From Auricularia sp. M13 (lineage: Eukaryota > Basidiomycota > Agaricomycetes > Auriculariales > Auriculariaceae), in the NCBI GenBank assembly GCA_037042915.1, contig CM073193.1:4712001-4776000 (forward strand): DNA of 64,000 nt. The letters are read 5' to 3'. The notes beneath the pieces were generated by a model. That model searched no databases. It had not been told where the DNA came from and saw only the letters and a program-made list of their open reading frames with translations. Shown piece after piece: positions 19,936 through 30,320 of the stretch. Numbering within the stretch: the first letter of the stretch is position 1; each line of letters begins with the position of its first letter. The translations under genes were made by a program, and so were the position numbers.

Positions 19936-22900
19936 TCAACCTACACCGTCGCGGTTTCTTTCCCCCGTACCCACTAAAACTCCGGGGTTATCTGGAAGTG
20001 TATAGTTGTGTAATGGGAAATTTTTGGGATCCCGGAAATCCTGCCATGTTTTCCGGATCATCCATATGTGACGGCTTCGGCGAGGGCCGCGCCGTCGACT
20101 CGCAAGCAGCTTGTCCTGCGCGATTCGGAGTTTGATCATCTTCTTCCATCGCGCGCATACTTCTTCCCTAGTGAGCTCCCAGTTCGGGTCATCTGCATGC
20201 TCTATACGTCTTTCGCAGCGTATCTTCCAGGCCAGGAACGCGGATTCCGATACGACAATCCGAAAAGCTCGTTCGACGCTTTTGTCCCTGGCCGATCCCA
20301 TATATCCTAACTTAACATTAGAGCATCCGAGGATCGTGCCGAAGTTCAGGTCGATTTCGACCCGCTTACCACGGAGGAAGAGGCGTACTAAGCCCCAAAT
20401 CGTACTCTGGCCGGAGTCTGGACATTCGAGCAAGATATGTTCCAGGGATTCTATAGTCCCGCAGGTTGGGCACATCTCGTATGATTTCCAAGGTTCAGGC
20501 ATCTTACTGAAATACTCGCCTATCTTATGAGCACCATGCAGGCTCTTCCATAGGAAATTTCGAACGTTCCTCGACAGGTCCCTTGATTTTAGGCCGTCCC
20601 AGATCTGCGCAGAGGTTGGTGCGCTCCCGCATTGGTTACGGATGCCCTGTTTAACAGCACGCAGCCGCTCTTCAGTGGCCCGTCGCGACGTGGCTGATGA
20701 TAACTTGGATGCTTTGATGGCACGGTGTGCCAAGTTCTGTTTAATCAATTTCAGTTTGAGGCCGGGCTTATCGAAGGCGGCCGTCGTCAGCATATCTATC
20801 TCGAAATCCGGACCAAGTTCGGCTGCTATTGTGGCCATTTTCTTCGTCTCCATAATCTCGCCCCAGCGTCTGGCCCTTTTTTTGCCCACGTAGGTGAACG
20901 TCGTCTCTGCACTTCGTGCGCGGAGCGTTGACACTGCCGCTCGCAGTGCGGTCGCATCTGCCGGCATGTCCAGCCATCCCCGAGATTCATGGTATGCCAG
21001 CCTCGTTGTCAACACTATGACCACTTGTTGGTTAATCAGCACTAGGTGTAGCGGTACATCGCTTGGTACAGCCCTGGCGGCCATGACAATCGCAATGGCC
21101 GTACTACTTATGTAGGTATGATATTCTTCTGGACATCTCCCCACCGCGTCCGTGGCGTCCGCATCTTGAAAATGCACCGCGAAACCTCCTCGCGCTTCAT
21201 CTGTGTCACCTCCGTGCAAGGCGCCGCAAACTATCGCGTGGATCGGCTGCTTATCTTGTTCAGATTGCGGGCGGGCCGGTTGTTCTTGGAGAGGTACGCT
21301 CGCTGCATCCTGGCCTTTGAGCGCCAGTGTGCTTACAAAGGCCCTGTAGTAATCGGAGATGTTGGTGCCATCATGCAGTACTGGGTCAAAAACGATCAGT
21401 TCTTCGTTCGCCACCGCTTGTGCCCTTTCCGGCTCAAAGGAAATCCATAGAGCGTCATCTACCTGCTGCGCGGCCGACGATATGTTCCACTTTCCGGCAA
21501 TGTCGCTGAGCACGTCACTCGCGAACTCCCTGCATCTGTAAGGCTTGGGGCACCCTTCTACTCTGTCGTTGAGACAATCGTCACACGCACATATAGTTAC
21601 GTCGTCGTGGTCCAGATCATCTGGTTCTGCTAACTCTTCAAGATCTTCCAGCGAGCGTATAGCGTGAGAGTATTTGAGGCACCGAATCCTCGGCGTGTTT
21701 TTCCACAGCATCTCCGGGTGCATCATTGCTGGATGACCCCATAGTGGCATCGTCTCTCTCACCTTTGGGTGAATCTCTGGCGCATCTGCGACAATTTGGT
21801 ATTTACGGGCCACTTTAAGCATCTGCTGTAGGATGAACGGCAGCTTGTTTTTGTTCGGTGTCCAGCTTTGGCAGAAGGGGTTCACACGGGCTTCTACGGG
21901 AATCCTCTTCTTGTCCTTTACTGTCATGGCCGCTCGGAAAAGATGGTCCGCGATGTACGTCCATATTGGGCGTTCTCCGCTCGGCGCTAAATACATGCCC
22001 AGCCAAGTAAAGTACTGTGCTTCGTTGCGCTCCTCGATGTGCAACAGATTTGCGCCACCGACTGACTTGGCTCGCCGTAAGGTCTCCATATTAATTGGGT
22101 GCCGCCGTGTTGAGCCCCAGAAGAAACGCACCGCCATTTTGTCTAGTAACTTTTCAATTCGCGTGGGCATTCCTTGGGCCGCTGTCAAATATTGTGTGAG
22201 GCCGCCGATTATGACATTCGATAGGATACTTTTGCCATTTAGAGACGGCCGTTTCATTTCCCACCTATCCAGGCGTTCTTGTACGCGGTCGGTTATCTGA
22301 GTCCATGCCGACGCAGTTTTGACGCCATTCCCAGGCCAGGTACCCAAGATACGTGTCGCTTCGCCGTCGGGGGCAATGCGCGCACCTATAGGGAGAGCGC
22401 GGTCACCAGGGCATAAGGCTCTTGTCGCTATAACCTGTTGCCTGTATTCCTTGACCCCCAATGGTATAATTTCTGTTTTAGTGACATTAAATTTGGCTCC
22501 CGCTGCCAGGCACCATTTATTTAAAATGTCTTCAAGCACACCAAAGGAATCGCCTTCTGAGAGATACACTGTGGTATCGTCTGCGTACAAAGTTGCTATT
22601 AATTTATGTTCTAGTCCCGGGATCTTAAAACCTTTAAGTGCTGAGTTTCTCAGCATCGCTGGCAAAGGTTCTATGGCGAGATTGAAAAGCAGACAAGATA
22701 GGGGGTCTCCCTGTCGAACTCCTCTAGTTACGGCGAACTTAGGGCTCAGAAACCCGTTGATCATGACCGCTGTGCTGGCCCCGGTATACAGTGATTTGAT
22801 TATCCTTACAAAGTGTTCAGGGAATCCGTATTTGCGGAGGACTGCAAGGAGGTAGTCATGACGGATACGGTCGTACGCCTTCTCCTGATCCAGAGCAATG

Positions 22901-25314
22901 ATCGCACCGTTCTCTTCCCGTGCCTCTGCATAGTCAATAATCAGGGATGAAATCTTTGTATGATTCGTTATACTTCTCCCTCGTACAAAACCTGCCTGGG
23001 ACTCGTGTACGAGGCTGGGGGCGACTTTGGCAAGCCGATTGGCGAGTATCTTCGTGAATAGCTTATAGTCAGTGTTCAGAAGGGTGATAGGCCTATAATT
23101 TGCAATTTCGGTGCGATCCCCTTTCTTGTACAGAGGGCATAGCCACCCTTCTGTGAAAGTTGATTCTGCAATAAGGCCGTGAGATTCTATATCGTTAAAC
23201 ACGTCCTTGAGCACTTCAGCAATATTAAACCATTTGGCTTTCTGATTGCGGGACATTACATGGAATGAGTGCAATGTCTTCCACAGTTCATATGGTAGCC
23301 CGTCCAGGCCTGTTGCGCGGCCGTTGAGCGCAAAACGGATTGCGTCTGACACTTCATCGGCTTTAATCGCGGTTTCAAAGTCCGCTCGCTCCGAGCGGGT
23401 TAGCTCCGGTCCTATATTCGTAAGTACTTCTTCGACCGCTGCAGGCCGAGCATCTTCGTGGTCCAGCAGGCCCCGCATCTGGATACCATCGTGATAGCTT
23501 CCCGCCAGTTTTGCCATCCGTTTCGAGACGTGTTCATAGACCGGAGGATCAGATTCTGGGATGCGTAACTGGAGCATTGTGTCTCTTGGGCTACTCTGCT
23601 TTGTCCATTTAAACCACGATTTTGACATTGTTTCTGCCTCAGCCCAGGTTCTCGCTGCCCGCGTGGCAAAGGATTTTTCGTGCGCAGTGTCCTTATGCTG
23701 GAATATGGCGTTTTCGGCGTTCGCAATATTTGCCCGCGCTGACGCATGGGCAGCATCAGTGGTAGCACAGCGTAGCTGTTCGATCGCGTCTCGTCGTTCA
23801 GTATACCGGTCGGCTAGCGAGGCTCTACTGATACCGGCGAGTTTTTTGGATCTTTGTCTCGCTGCAGCCGCAATTTCAGATTTTAGCTGTGCCCATACAA
23901 GTTGCGGGTTCGAGGCCTCAGTTCTACCAAACTCCCGTATGGATTCCATTTTCTGGACGGCCTCGAAGCCGAGTTTGTTCACTCGGTTCATGAATTTACC
24001 TTCCCTCACGAGCGATTCGGCCATGGTCCAACGTCCACGTCCGACCTCTGGCATCTTTGGGTTCGTAATTTCGACTTGGATTCTGCTGTGGTCGTCTCGG
24101 TTGAGGTCAGTGATAGATATCATCCAGTTCCTGCTAGTCTGGACTAATGCCCGCGTCAAGTATATCCGATCGATCCTCGACATGGCCGTTCTTGCGGTGT
24201 TACGCCAGGTCCATTCGATTTTCTCAGGGTACGTCTCACGCCAGCCGTCGATAAGTTTGAGGTGCCTCTTGAGGTCTGCAAAACTCTCAGGCGAGTCAAG
24301 GCGCGAGGTTTTCGCTGGAAAACGATCTATTGAGTCTTCTACGAAGTTCATGTCGCCGAGCATAACATCAGGGCGTGGAATGCTGCCTCTGGACTGCCGG
24401 AGTTTGTTTAAGATGGCCCTCCACATTCCTGAATTCTCAGACTGAGTAGTGGGGGCATATACAGCTAAAATGCATAGCCTGTCGATCTTATTCCATTCCA
24501 GTGAACATATGAGGGCGCGGCCCGGGACTAGTACATGGGTCTGTATAGTCTTATAATTTGTGAGTAGCTTGTTGAATACTAATGCCACCCCCCCCGCGCC
24601 CGTGGGATTTTCCGGGAGGGTCGTATTGATGACATGTAAATTATCGTAGAACATGTTTAGGTTCTCGACGTGATCCTCTGAAAGATGTGTTTCCTGCACC
24701 GCCATAATGCTGATTTTCTGCGAGCGCATGTCTTGGGCTATTTTTTTCCATTTGAGACTTCCTGAGACATTCTGGGCGCCTCTCCCTTTCATATTCTCCG
24801 ACGCTATACGCAAATACGCTCGAGTATTTTTTTTGGATCGTTGACCGATGCTCGTACTGGTAGAGGGCTCGCTTTCGCTCGTATTGGTGTGCGGCGTAGT
24901 CGAGCCTGTTCGAGCCGCAGAGCTGGTGGAAGGCTCTTGGGACGACCAATGCCATTCGCTCCGGGCATCTGGGATACGGCCTTCATCATCGTCAGAATGG
25001 CCAAACTCTGGGCCAAGATCCCAGTCAAAGTCTTCCTGTAGCGGCGTACCGCTACCGGCCTCTTGCGTCGCGGCGTTATCGGGCGAACGCACGAGCTCGC
25101 GGGCAAGAGGTGAGGAGAATAAGTTATTCCCGTTGCCTGGAACCTCTGCACCGTCATCCGCTAGCCGAGTAACGGGATAAAGCCCGGCTGCTCTGGAGGC
25201 AGAGGGCGTGGAATCCTGCCGGTCAGTCGTCACCGATGGTAAATGTCTTATTGTCTGTGAGATTGGTTGCACTGTAAGTCTCGCGGTCACGGGCCAGTGC
25301 GCCCAGTGCCGCAC
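19936..25314 (-). CDS. LINE ORF2: APE endonuclease, reverse transcriptase, zinc-knuckle C-terminus
   Basis: An open frame of about 1,790 codons. Residues 1-165 are a charged serine-rich leader. The endonuclease (about 168-400) shows LRIASENMKGRG, MAVQETHLSEDH, LAVYAPTTQ, DVMLGDMNFV, RIDRIYLTRA and DDHSRI. The reverse transcriptase (about 690-1000) shows GWLCPLYKKGDRTEIANYRP, AGFVRGRSITNHTK, ALDQEKAYDRI, VTRGVRQGDPLSCLLF and the catalytic LYADDTTVYL. A weakly RNase-H-like region follows (AIVCGALHGGDTDEARGGFA), then CPTCGTIESLEHILLECP, the Cys/His knuckle seen in Tad1-type elements. The frame has no ATG near its open start (position 25,314 is GTG); the first in-frame ATG is within the endonuclease start (ENMKGRG). 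Initiation therefore needs coupling, a non-ATG start or splicing. A small ORF (about 25,549-25,223, starting MMSLTGSHNDE) overlaps its beginning. Confidence 0.9.
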   Translation of the reverse strand: MRHWAHWPVTARLTVQPISQTIRHLPSVTTDRQDSTPSASRAAGLYPVTRLADDGAEVPGNGNNLFSSPLARELVRSPDNAATQEAGSGTPLQEDFDWDLGPEFGHSDDDEGRIPDARSEWHWSSQEPSTSSAARTGSTTPHTNTSESEPSTSTSIGQRSKKNTRAYLRIASENMKGRGAQNVSGSLKWKKIAQDMRSQKISIMAVQETHLSEDHVENLNMFYDNLHVINTTLPENPTGAGGVALVFNKLLTNYKTIQTHVLVPGRALICSLEWNKIDRLCILAVYAPTTQSENSGMWRAILNKLRQSRGSIPRPDVMLGDMNFVEDSIDRFPAKTSRLDSPESFADLKRHLKLIDGWRETYPEKIEWTWRNTARTAMSRIDRIYLTRALVQTSRNWMISITDLNRDDHSRIQVEITNPKMPEVGRGRWTMAESLVREGKFMNRVNKLGFEAVQKMESIREFGRTEASNPQLVWAQLKSEIAAAARQRSKKLAGISRASLADRYTERRDAIEQLRCATTDAAHASARANIANAENAIFQHKDTAHEKSFATRAARTWAEAETMSKSWFKWTKQSSPRDTMLQLRIPESDPPVYEHVSKRMAKLAGSYHDGIQMRGLLDHEDARPAAVEEVLTNIGPELTRSERADFETAIKADEVSDAIRFALNGRATGLDGLPYELWKTLHSFHVMSRNQKAKWFNIAEVLKDVFNDIESHGLIAESTFTEGWLCPLYKKGDRTEIANYRPITLLNTDYKLFTKILANRLAKVAPSLVHESQAGFVRGRSITNHTKISSLIIDYAEAREENGAIIALDQEKAYDRIRHDYLLAVLRKYGFPEHFVRIIKSLYTGASTAVMINGFLSPKFAVTRGVRQGDPLSCLLFNLAIEPLPAMLRNSALKGFKIPGLEHKLIATLYADDTTVYLSEGDSFGVLEDILNKWCLAAGAKFNVTKTEIIPLGVKEYRQQVIATRALCPGDRALPIGARIAPDGEATRILGTWPGNGVKTASAWTQITDRVQERLDRWEMKRPSLNGKSILSNVIIGGLTQYLTAAQGMPTRIEKLLDKMAVRFFWGSTRRHPINMETLRRAKSVGGANLLHIEERNEAQYFTWLGMYLAPSGERPIWTYIADHLFRAAMTVKDKKRIPVEARVNPFCQSWTPNKNKLPFILQQMLKVARKYQIVADAPEIHPKVRETMPLWGHPAMMHPEMLWKNTPRIRCLKYSHAIRSLEDLEELAEPDDLDHDDVTICACDDCLNDRVEGCPKPYRCREFASDVLSDIAGKWNISSAAQQVDDALWISFEPERAQAVANEELIVFDPVLHDGTNISDYYRAFVSTLALKGQDAASVPLQEQPARPQSEQDKQPIHAIVCGALHGGDTDEARGGFAVHFQDADATDAVGRCPEEYHTYISSTAIAIVMAARAVPSDVPLHLVLINQQVVIVLTTRLAYHESRGWLDMPADATALRAAVSTLRARSAETTFTYVGKKRARRWGEIMETKKMATIAAELGPDFEIDMLTTAAFDKPGLKLKLIKQNLAHRAIKASKLSSATSRRATEERLRAVKQGIRNQCGSAPTSAQIWDGLKSRDLSRNVRNFLWKSLHGAHKIGEYFSKMPEPWKSYEMCPTCGTIESLEHILLECPDSGQSTIWGLVRLFLRGKRVEIDLNFGTILGCSNVKLGYMGSARDKSVERAFRIVVSESAFLAWKIRCERRIEHADDPNWELTREEVCARWKKMIKLRIAQDKLLASRRRGPRRSRHIWMIRKTWQDFRDPKNFPLHNYTLPDNPGVLVGTGERNRDGVG

Positions 25315-25860
25315 AGCCTGGTATTCCGCCAGGCACGGTGGGATATGCGTTCGGGTACTTCACGAGAGTCCGGACTGTCGTTGTTCCCCTTGGCTTGAGC
25401 ATCTCTGCACGGCACTCCCATGGCCTCAATAGGCCGCCGTATAATTGGAAGCACTTTCCTGCTGAAGAGTAAATTAAGGCGCTTCCAAGCGCTTGCTTAA
25501 ATGAGTTTGCGCGTAGCTCGTCGTTGTGGCTTCCGGTTAAGCTCATCATATCGTGCAGCAAAGAGGGCTAGGATTGCGGGCACATTCTAGCTGCGGGCGG
25601 GGGATGGTGCGGATTTGGGGAGCGAGGCGGGCGGACGGGAGGGGGTCGCAACGGCGATTGGAGCAAGAATGGGTGCGGGATCTCGTGCGTCTAGGAGATG
25701 GCAAGAAGAGTCCCAAAAAAAGCGGCGGTGTTGATATACATGCGCGACGAGGAGGGGTCAAAAAAAACGGCGGCGTGGACGCGTGTATGCGGACTGCGTT
25801 TCAAGAAATGTGGGGGGGGAGGCAAGAAGTTGAGGAGGGGGTTGGCGTGGTGGCGTCAGC

Positions 25861-27953
25861 TCAAAGCCCGCGGCCGCGTCCTCGGTACCCGCCTCGCGCA
25901 GCACCGAAACCGCGAGGAGCAGGTGCTCCGCGCCCGGCAGGCGTCTTGGGCTCCTCAAAGGATGCTTGCGGCGGGGGCGGCAGCGCGTGCCAGCCCTCCA
26001 TGTCCTTCGTCTTGCAGTGGCCCTTGGTGTGTCCTGAGCTTGAGCAATGCTGGCATAAGTATGGGGGCGCGCGTATGTTGCCGCGACCGGCGAAATGGTC
26101 AGTGAGCGGGATGGCGCGTAGGGCGTGGCGAAGTTCGGCCTGGACAGTCGGCGGCAGCACATGCATGTCGAGGTATAAGTTATACTCGGGAATGTCTTCT
26201 TCCTTGTCCATGGTTTGGCTGAGCGTCGTGATTTTCAGGGAGTTGAAAATCTGATCGCGTAAAGGGCCCGCGGGCTGCTTCGTCTTGCGCGCGTGCTTCT
26301 CGATAACCGCGTTCGCGCCAGAGCTCGCACGCCATTTCGCCAGCGCGTTGTTGCGGACTCCGTTTGCGGACTGATCGGTGTTGACGACCGTGCCAATGAA
26401 CTTTGAGCCGCGTATTTTGAACTTGAAAACGGTCATCTTCGCCGTGCCGATGATGATATGACGACGGCGGCGTAGCGCTCGGATCTGCGCGCTGGTGAGG
26501 TTCTTGATGAGGAACGTGTTCTTGCGCATCTTGACCGATGTCGCCTTGTCCTGGTCGGCCATGGCGACTTCTGGGTTACTGCCTGGGAACGCAAGGCGGA
26601 TATTCTTCGCAATCTTCCTCTTGGCCGCCACTTCATTCATTGCTGAAGGATCCTTGCCGTCCACCTCGTCGCAGATGACAATGGCCTTGGGGCCACGGTG
26701 CTTTCGCCATGCGAGTCGCTGATTGGGGCAGATGCCGGCCAGATGTCCATTCGCTGGCATGCCTTCAATGCTGTGGTTGTTGCAGCTCTGGACGATAGGC
26801 GTCTCGCTCTCAGCGAAAGCCGGGTCTGGCTGCGTATTTTCATCGTCCTCGGATTCCGGGTCGCTCTCGCTGCCGCTGCTGATGTACGGCCCTGGCGTGT
26901 CGCTGGCGTACTCCAGCTCGTCGTCGTCCTCGACGGACTCTGCTCGACGTGGTTGTGCTGGAGGGATGCTGAAGATCTCCTCGAAGTCCCTGTCGATTTC
27001 CATGTCGTCCTCAGCTGGCGGCGGGGCAGTGTCATGCGTTCCAGACGCATGGGGCATAGCTGGGCGATGGTTATCTGACTGCAGGGGCAGGGCTGGACGG
27101 GCGGCGGTGTCCGTGCGGCCGACGAGATTGTCTATTGATAGGTGTAGCGCGCGTCGCGACGATGCCTGCGTTGCCCCGCTGGCTGCCCGCCGTGCTTCCG
27201 GAGACGGCGATGGTGCGCGGTCTGGGCGCTCGTAGATACTGCGCGACGTGTCCTTCGCCTCATGTTGCCCGTCCGGCTTGGGCGAGAAGAGGTCGTTTAG
27301 CATGGCTGGGGTGGCAGCCAAGGGCGCCGCCTAGGGAATAGTGTTAGTAGATTTCGGATATCCGTGTCTGAAAGACTCACCCCTCCGCGAAAATGGCGCG
27401 GGCGTCCAGCCACCGGACGCTGCTCGTGCAACTTGCTGCGGTCGAGCAGCACGTACTCCCACGGGGATGAGTTTGCCTGCGTGTCCGACAGGCGCCTTCG
27501 CGTCACGACCACTTGCTCAATCAGCTCGTCGTCCGGGACTGTGTGATGCGCGGCAGAGGTTGATGGGCGAGGGTCAGCCTGTGGAGTCGGCGCCGACGCG
27601 TGTTCGCCCATAGCGTGGTTTACGATCGAGGCCCGGCGTCGTGCCCAACGGTCCTGCTGCTGGGCGTGCTGGCGAGCCCTGTCACCGGGCGTGGCCGCAT
27701 CTTCCGCCGTTCGCGTCGTAGCTGGCCTGGCCGGCGAGAAATTCGAGCTTGTATTGGCGGCGGTCGTGGGAGAGCCTGGGACGATGGACGCGCCAGTCGT
27801 AGGTTCGAGGGACAGTTGGGCCTGTCCTTGGTCGAACTCCGGGGCTGGGCCCGGGTCTGTGGGCGAATACTGGCCGCGGTCCTCGTCGTCTACTTCGTCC
27901 GCGTAAGACACGAGCGGCTGGAATCGGTTGTGAAACTGCGCACCCAAGGCCAT
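25861..27953 (-). CDS. LINE ORF1: nucleic-acid-binding protein with CCHC knuckle and one intron
   Basis: Exon 1 27953-27381 starts MALGAQFHNRFQPLVSYADE. Exon 2 27330-25861 ends GGYRGRGRGL. The 50-nt intron (27380-27331) has GTGAGT, ACTAAC and TAG, in phase 0, so the spliced product is about 680 residues. The N-terminal half is low-complexity and acidic (DDDELEYASDTPGPYISS). The conserved part runs from CNNHSIEGMPANGHLAGICP through MRKNTFLIKNLTSAQIRALR (RRM-like) to the zinc knuckle CQHCSSSGHTKGHC near the C-terminus. Such proteins coat the LINE RNA. Without splicing, exon 1 runs to a stop in ATGCTAA, which overlaps the first ATG of exon 2, so stop-start coupling is an alternative way to make the second part. 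Confidence 0.8.
27331..27380 (-). other. Intron inside LINE ORF1
   Basis: Donor GTGAGT (27380-27375), branch-like ACTAAC about 14 nt before the acceptor, and acceptor TAG at 27331. Exons meet in phase 0 (…RGG | AAPLAATPAM…). All three signals match fungal consensus. Confidence 0.7.
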
Positions 27954-28013
27954 CGCGTACGTGATGCAAGTTGGCGGATGGGCGGTACTTGGCTGGTCCC
28001 CAGCATGGAGCTC

Positions 28014-28020
28014 TTAAATA
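28014..28020 (-). promoter_or_regulatory. TATA-like box upstream of ORF1
   Basis: TATTTAA on the minus strand lies 61-67 nt before ATG 27953, a normal core-promoter distance. ORF1 may therefore have its own promoter, internal to the 11-kb element. Confidence 0.4.
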
Positions 28021-28584
28021 GCGGCGAACACAGGCAGACGATCGCTGCGTGTCTGGACTGTGTCAGAGGGTAGGGGCATAGGTGCTGGCGGGGGCGAAAG
28101 GCGCACGTACTCATATTGGATGAGCGCGTAGCGAGCCGTCCATCGCGGTCAGCGTGCGGCGCGGTGAGGCTGTAGTTTTGTCGTCGCCTTCAGAACGACT
28201 TCTAAGAAGTCACTCAAAGGTCTTGTCGTGTATGTACTTACGCGTCACCGTAAACGCCCGCTCAGGGCAATGCAGCGCCCGCCCTGGGCGATCTTTTCGC
28301 TGTGGTGATCGAGCGGAGGGGAGGGACGTGTGACATTAACACTCCGCTTCGGCCCCGTCTCGGCCCTCCAGGCGCCGATATTCTATTGGCGCCGAAGCTT
28401 CATTAGCGCCTGCCGGCGATGACTCAGTGTCGTGTCGTCATCCAAGGGAGATTATCACGTGATACTCGGTACCGGGGCCCGGGTGGCGCCGTTTTAAGGT
28501 GCCTACCGGCAGTCGGCGACTTCTACAGGGACAGAGTGAATGTATTACTAGCGGGCTGACGTGTTTGGGCATGATGCCGGGATA
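28021..28584. other. LINE interval between the upstream ORF and ORF1
   Basis: No coding exon is evident. GC-rich with a few short inverted motifs (GCGCCCGCCCTGGGC near 28,275). Confidence 0.4.
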
Positions 28585-29241
28585 CTACAGACAGTCCTTG
28601 CCCTGCATTCGGGACAGCCGCTCCTGCGCCAGGACGCGGAATTTGATGGCTTGGTTATACTCCACAACGTGGTGCGTGCCGGCGATGGCTTGGCGGTGCC
28701 TGTCCTCACACTGCGGAAAACGCCCCCAGTGTTGCTCTCTACCTGTTCCGGCGGTCCAGCTTTTGCCGCAGCCGCCGTAACAGTATGCCTTCTTCCTGCC
28801 GGAATCGGTGACTGAGTCTAGTGACAGTGATCGCATGACCGTGTCTATTTGAGCCGGCATAAAATCAGTGCGAGTGGCACGTGGTCGCGCCGGCGCATGA
28901 GTTGTGGACGGCGGCATCAGCTGGCTATCTCCTCCCTCGTTGCGCTTGCCTAGTCGGACTCGGCGTGACGGTGATGCACTCCTAAAATCACGAGCTGGCG
29001 TGGATCGTGCGAGTGGGCGCGAGCGAAGTGGACGTGCAGGACGGTTCGGTGTTGGAGGCAGCACTACCGAATCCAGTTGCTGCTGGCCCAGGGGGACTCG
29101 GAGAGCTCTCAGTAGTTCCTCCTGCGTCAAGGGAGTGTATGGGACGATGTAGTACCCATCGTCGGAGATAGGGATGCCAGGTGCTGGGGCTTGGCAGATG
29201 CTGCTGCCTGGCGAGGGCGAAGCGGTCTTCTCCCCCTTCAT
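28585..29241 (-). CDS. Extra ORF in the LINE 5' region, Cys/His-rich, unrecognised
   Basis: Uninterrupted 218-residue frame from ATG 29241 (MKGEKTASPSPGSS). The N-terminal half is proline/arginine/serine-rich (VVLPPTPNRPARPLRSRPLA). The C-terminal 80 residues hold a possible zinc-binding cluster, KKAYCYGGCGKSWTAGTGR then EQHWGRFPQCEDRHRQA, with Cys-x3-Cys, a His, a Cys and a further His. Its strand matches the LINE. It could be an additional LINE protein (an 'ORF0'), a captured host exon or part of a nested insertion. No family is recognised. Confidence 0.5.
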   Translation of the reverse strand: MKGEKTASPSPGSSICQAPAPGIPISDDGYYIVPYTPLTQEELLRALRVPLGQQQLDSVVLPPTPNRPARPLRSRPLARSTPARDFRSASPSRRVRLGKRNEGGDSQLMPPSTTHAPARPRATRTDFMPAQIDTVMRSLSLDSVTDSGRKKAYCYGGCGKSWTAGTGREQHWGRFPQCEDRHRQAIAGTHHVVEYNQAIKFRVLAQERLSRMQGKDCL

Positions 29242-29868
29242 CTCCTGAGCTGGTCGTGCAGGTCGCAGTGTGCTGTGGGCGTCGGCGGGCGCCGTTTGAA
29301 AGTCCCAACTGGGTGAGGCGAACGGTTTACGTCGATCACTGGGCGCCTTTGACTGAGGCGTCTTTCAGCAGGTGCGGCGTTTTCTGGATAAGTGTGCCAT
29401 TCCCTGAGCATGCAGGTATTGCTGGTGGACGTTGTATTGCTATTGGCAGTGCCTGGGTGTTCAGGGGCTGGCTATCTTTTCGGGGACTGGCGTTGCACAT
29501 CGACTTCGACGTCCGGTAGTATTTTGGGCATATAAGACCTTCGTGGGTGGCAGAGGCTGCTGTGTTACTGTCTCAGAATTATGTGCCGCCTCGTACCGTA
29601 CGTATGCCATCACTACATGGTGTTGGCGCTCACGGTGTGTACGCAGAGTATCCGAGATCGATAACTGCGGGGTACGGCGGTCATTTCCATCATTCCATGC
29701 TGAGATTTATTACAGCACTCGCCGTCTCGTTACACCAGGCGTGTGCGGCTCGTCAAGTGCTGTTCCGACCTATGTATGCGACTGGGAGTCCCAAATTTGG
29801 CCTGTGGTTGTGATTTCTGCGTCGTGGTAAGCAAGGGGACCCAGCCGGCAAAATCCGGAGCATCAGGT

Positions 29869-30320
29869 TAGGATGGATGGGTCGCCCGACCTTCCGCTAC
29901 AGAGGTTCGGGACCCCGGCCCATTTGGCTCCGGAGAGTGCCAAATGAACCCATTTTAACTTGAGATTGACTTAGAAAACGGGTTCTGCAGTATTTCAAGT
30001 AGTTTCAGGCCCTCTGAGCCACCCTGAATGACTACAAAGGTACTGATCCAGGAAGCTTCGGATGTATATTGTCTGCTGATGTAATGCATCAATGTTCTGA
30101 GATGGGACCCTTGGGCAACCTGCTGCATGCACACGGAGTCTGGGACCCCATGTGGCTGATCAAATATATTTTTCGGAGTAAAAAGCTGTCATATACCAGA
30201 AAAATAGGTGGGTTGCGCATTTCCGGAAGCAAACCGGAGGTATATCCGCGGAAATAGGATGGATGGGTCGGACCTCGGTGGCTTGCAGAGGTTACCAACC
30301 CGGTGCCGTTGAATTTGCTT
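29869..30320. repeat. Diverged direct repeat, period 386 bp, in the LINE 5' region
   Basis: TAGGATGGATGGGTCG occurs at 29869-29884 and 30255-30270. About 45 bp after each copy are similar (CAGAGGTT, then a CCCGG run, TTTG/TTGA and CTCCGG/CTTCCGG). This could be two tandem promoter-like monomers or a small insertion flanked by duplicated sequence. The surrounding 29,242-31,018 holds no supported gene. Confidence 0.6.

Noticed and set aside
27297-27321. Two separate overlapping ORF1 proteins
   Set aside because: A well-formed intron joins them in phase 0, so one spliced ORF1 is preferred. Stop-start coupling is kept only as an alternative.
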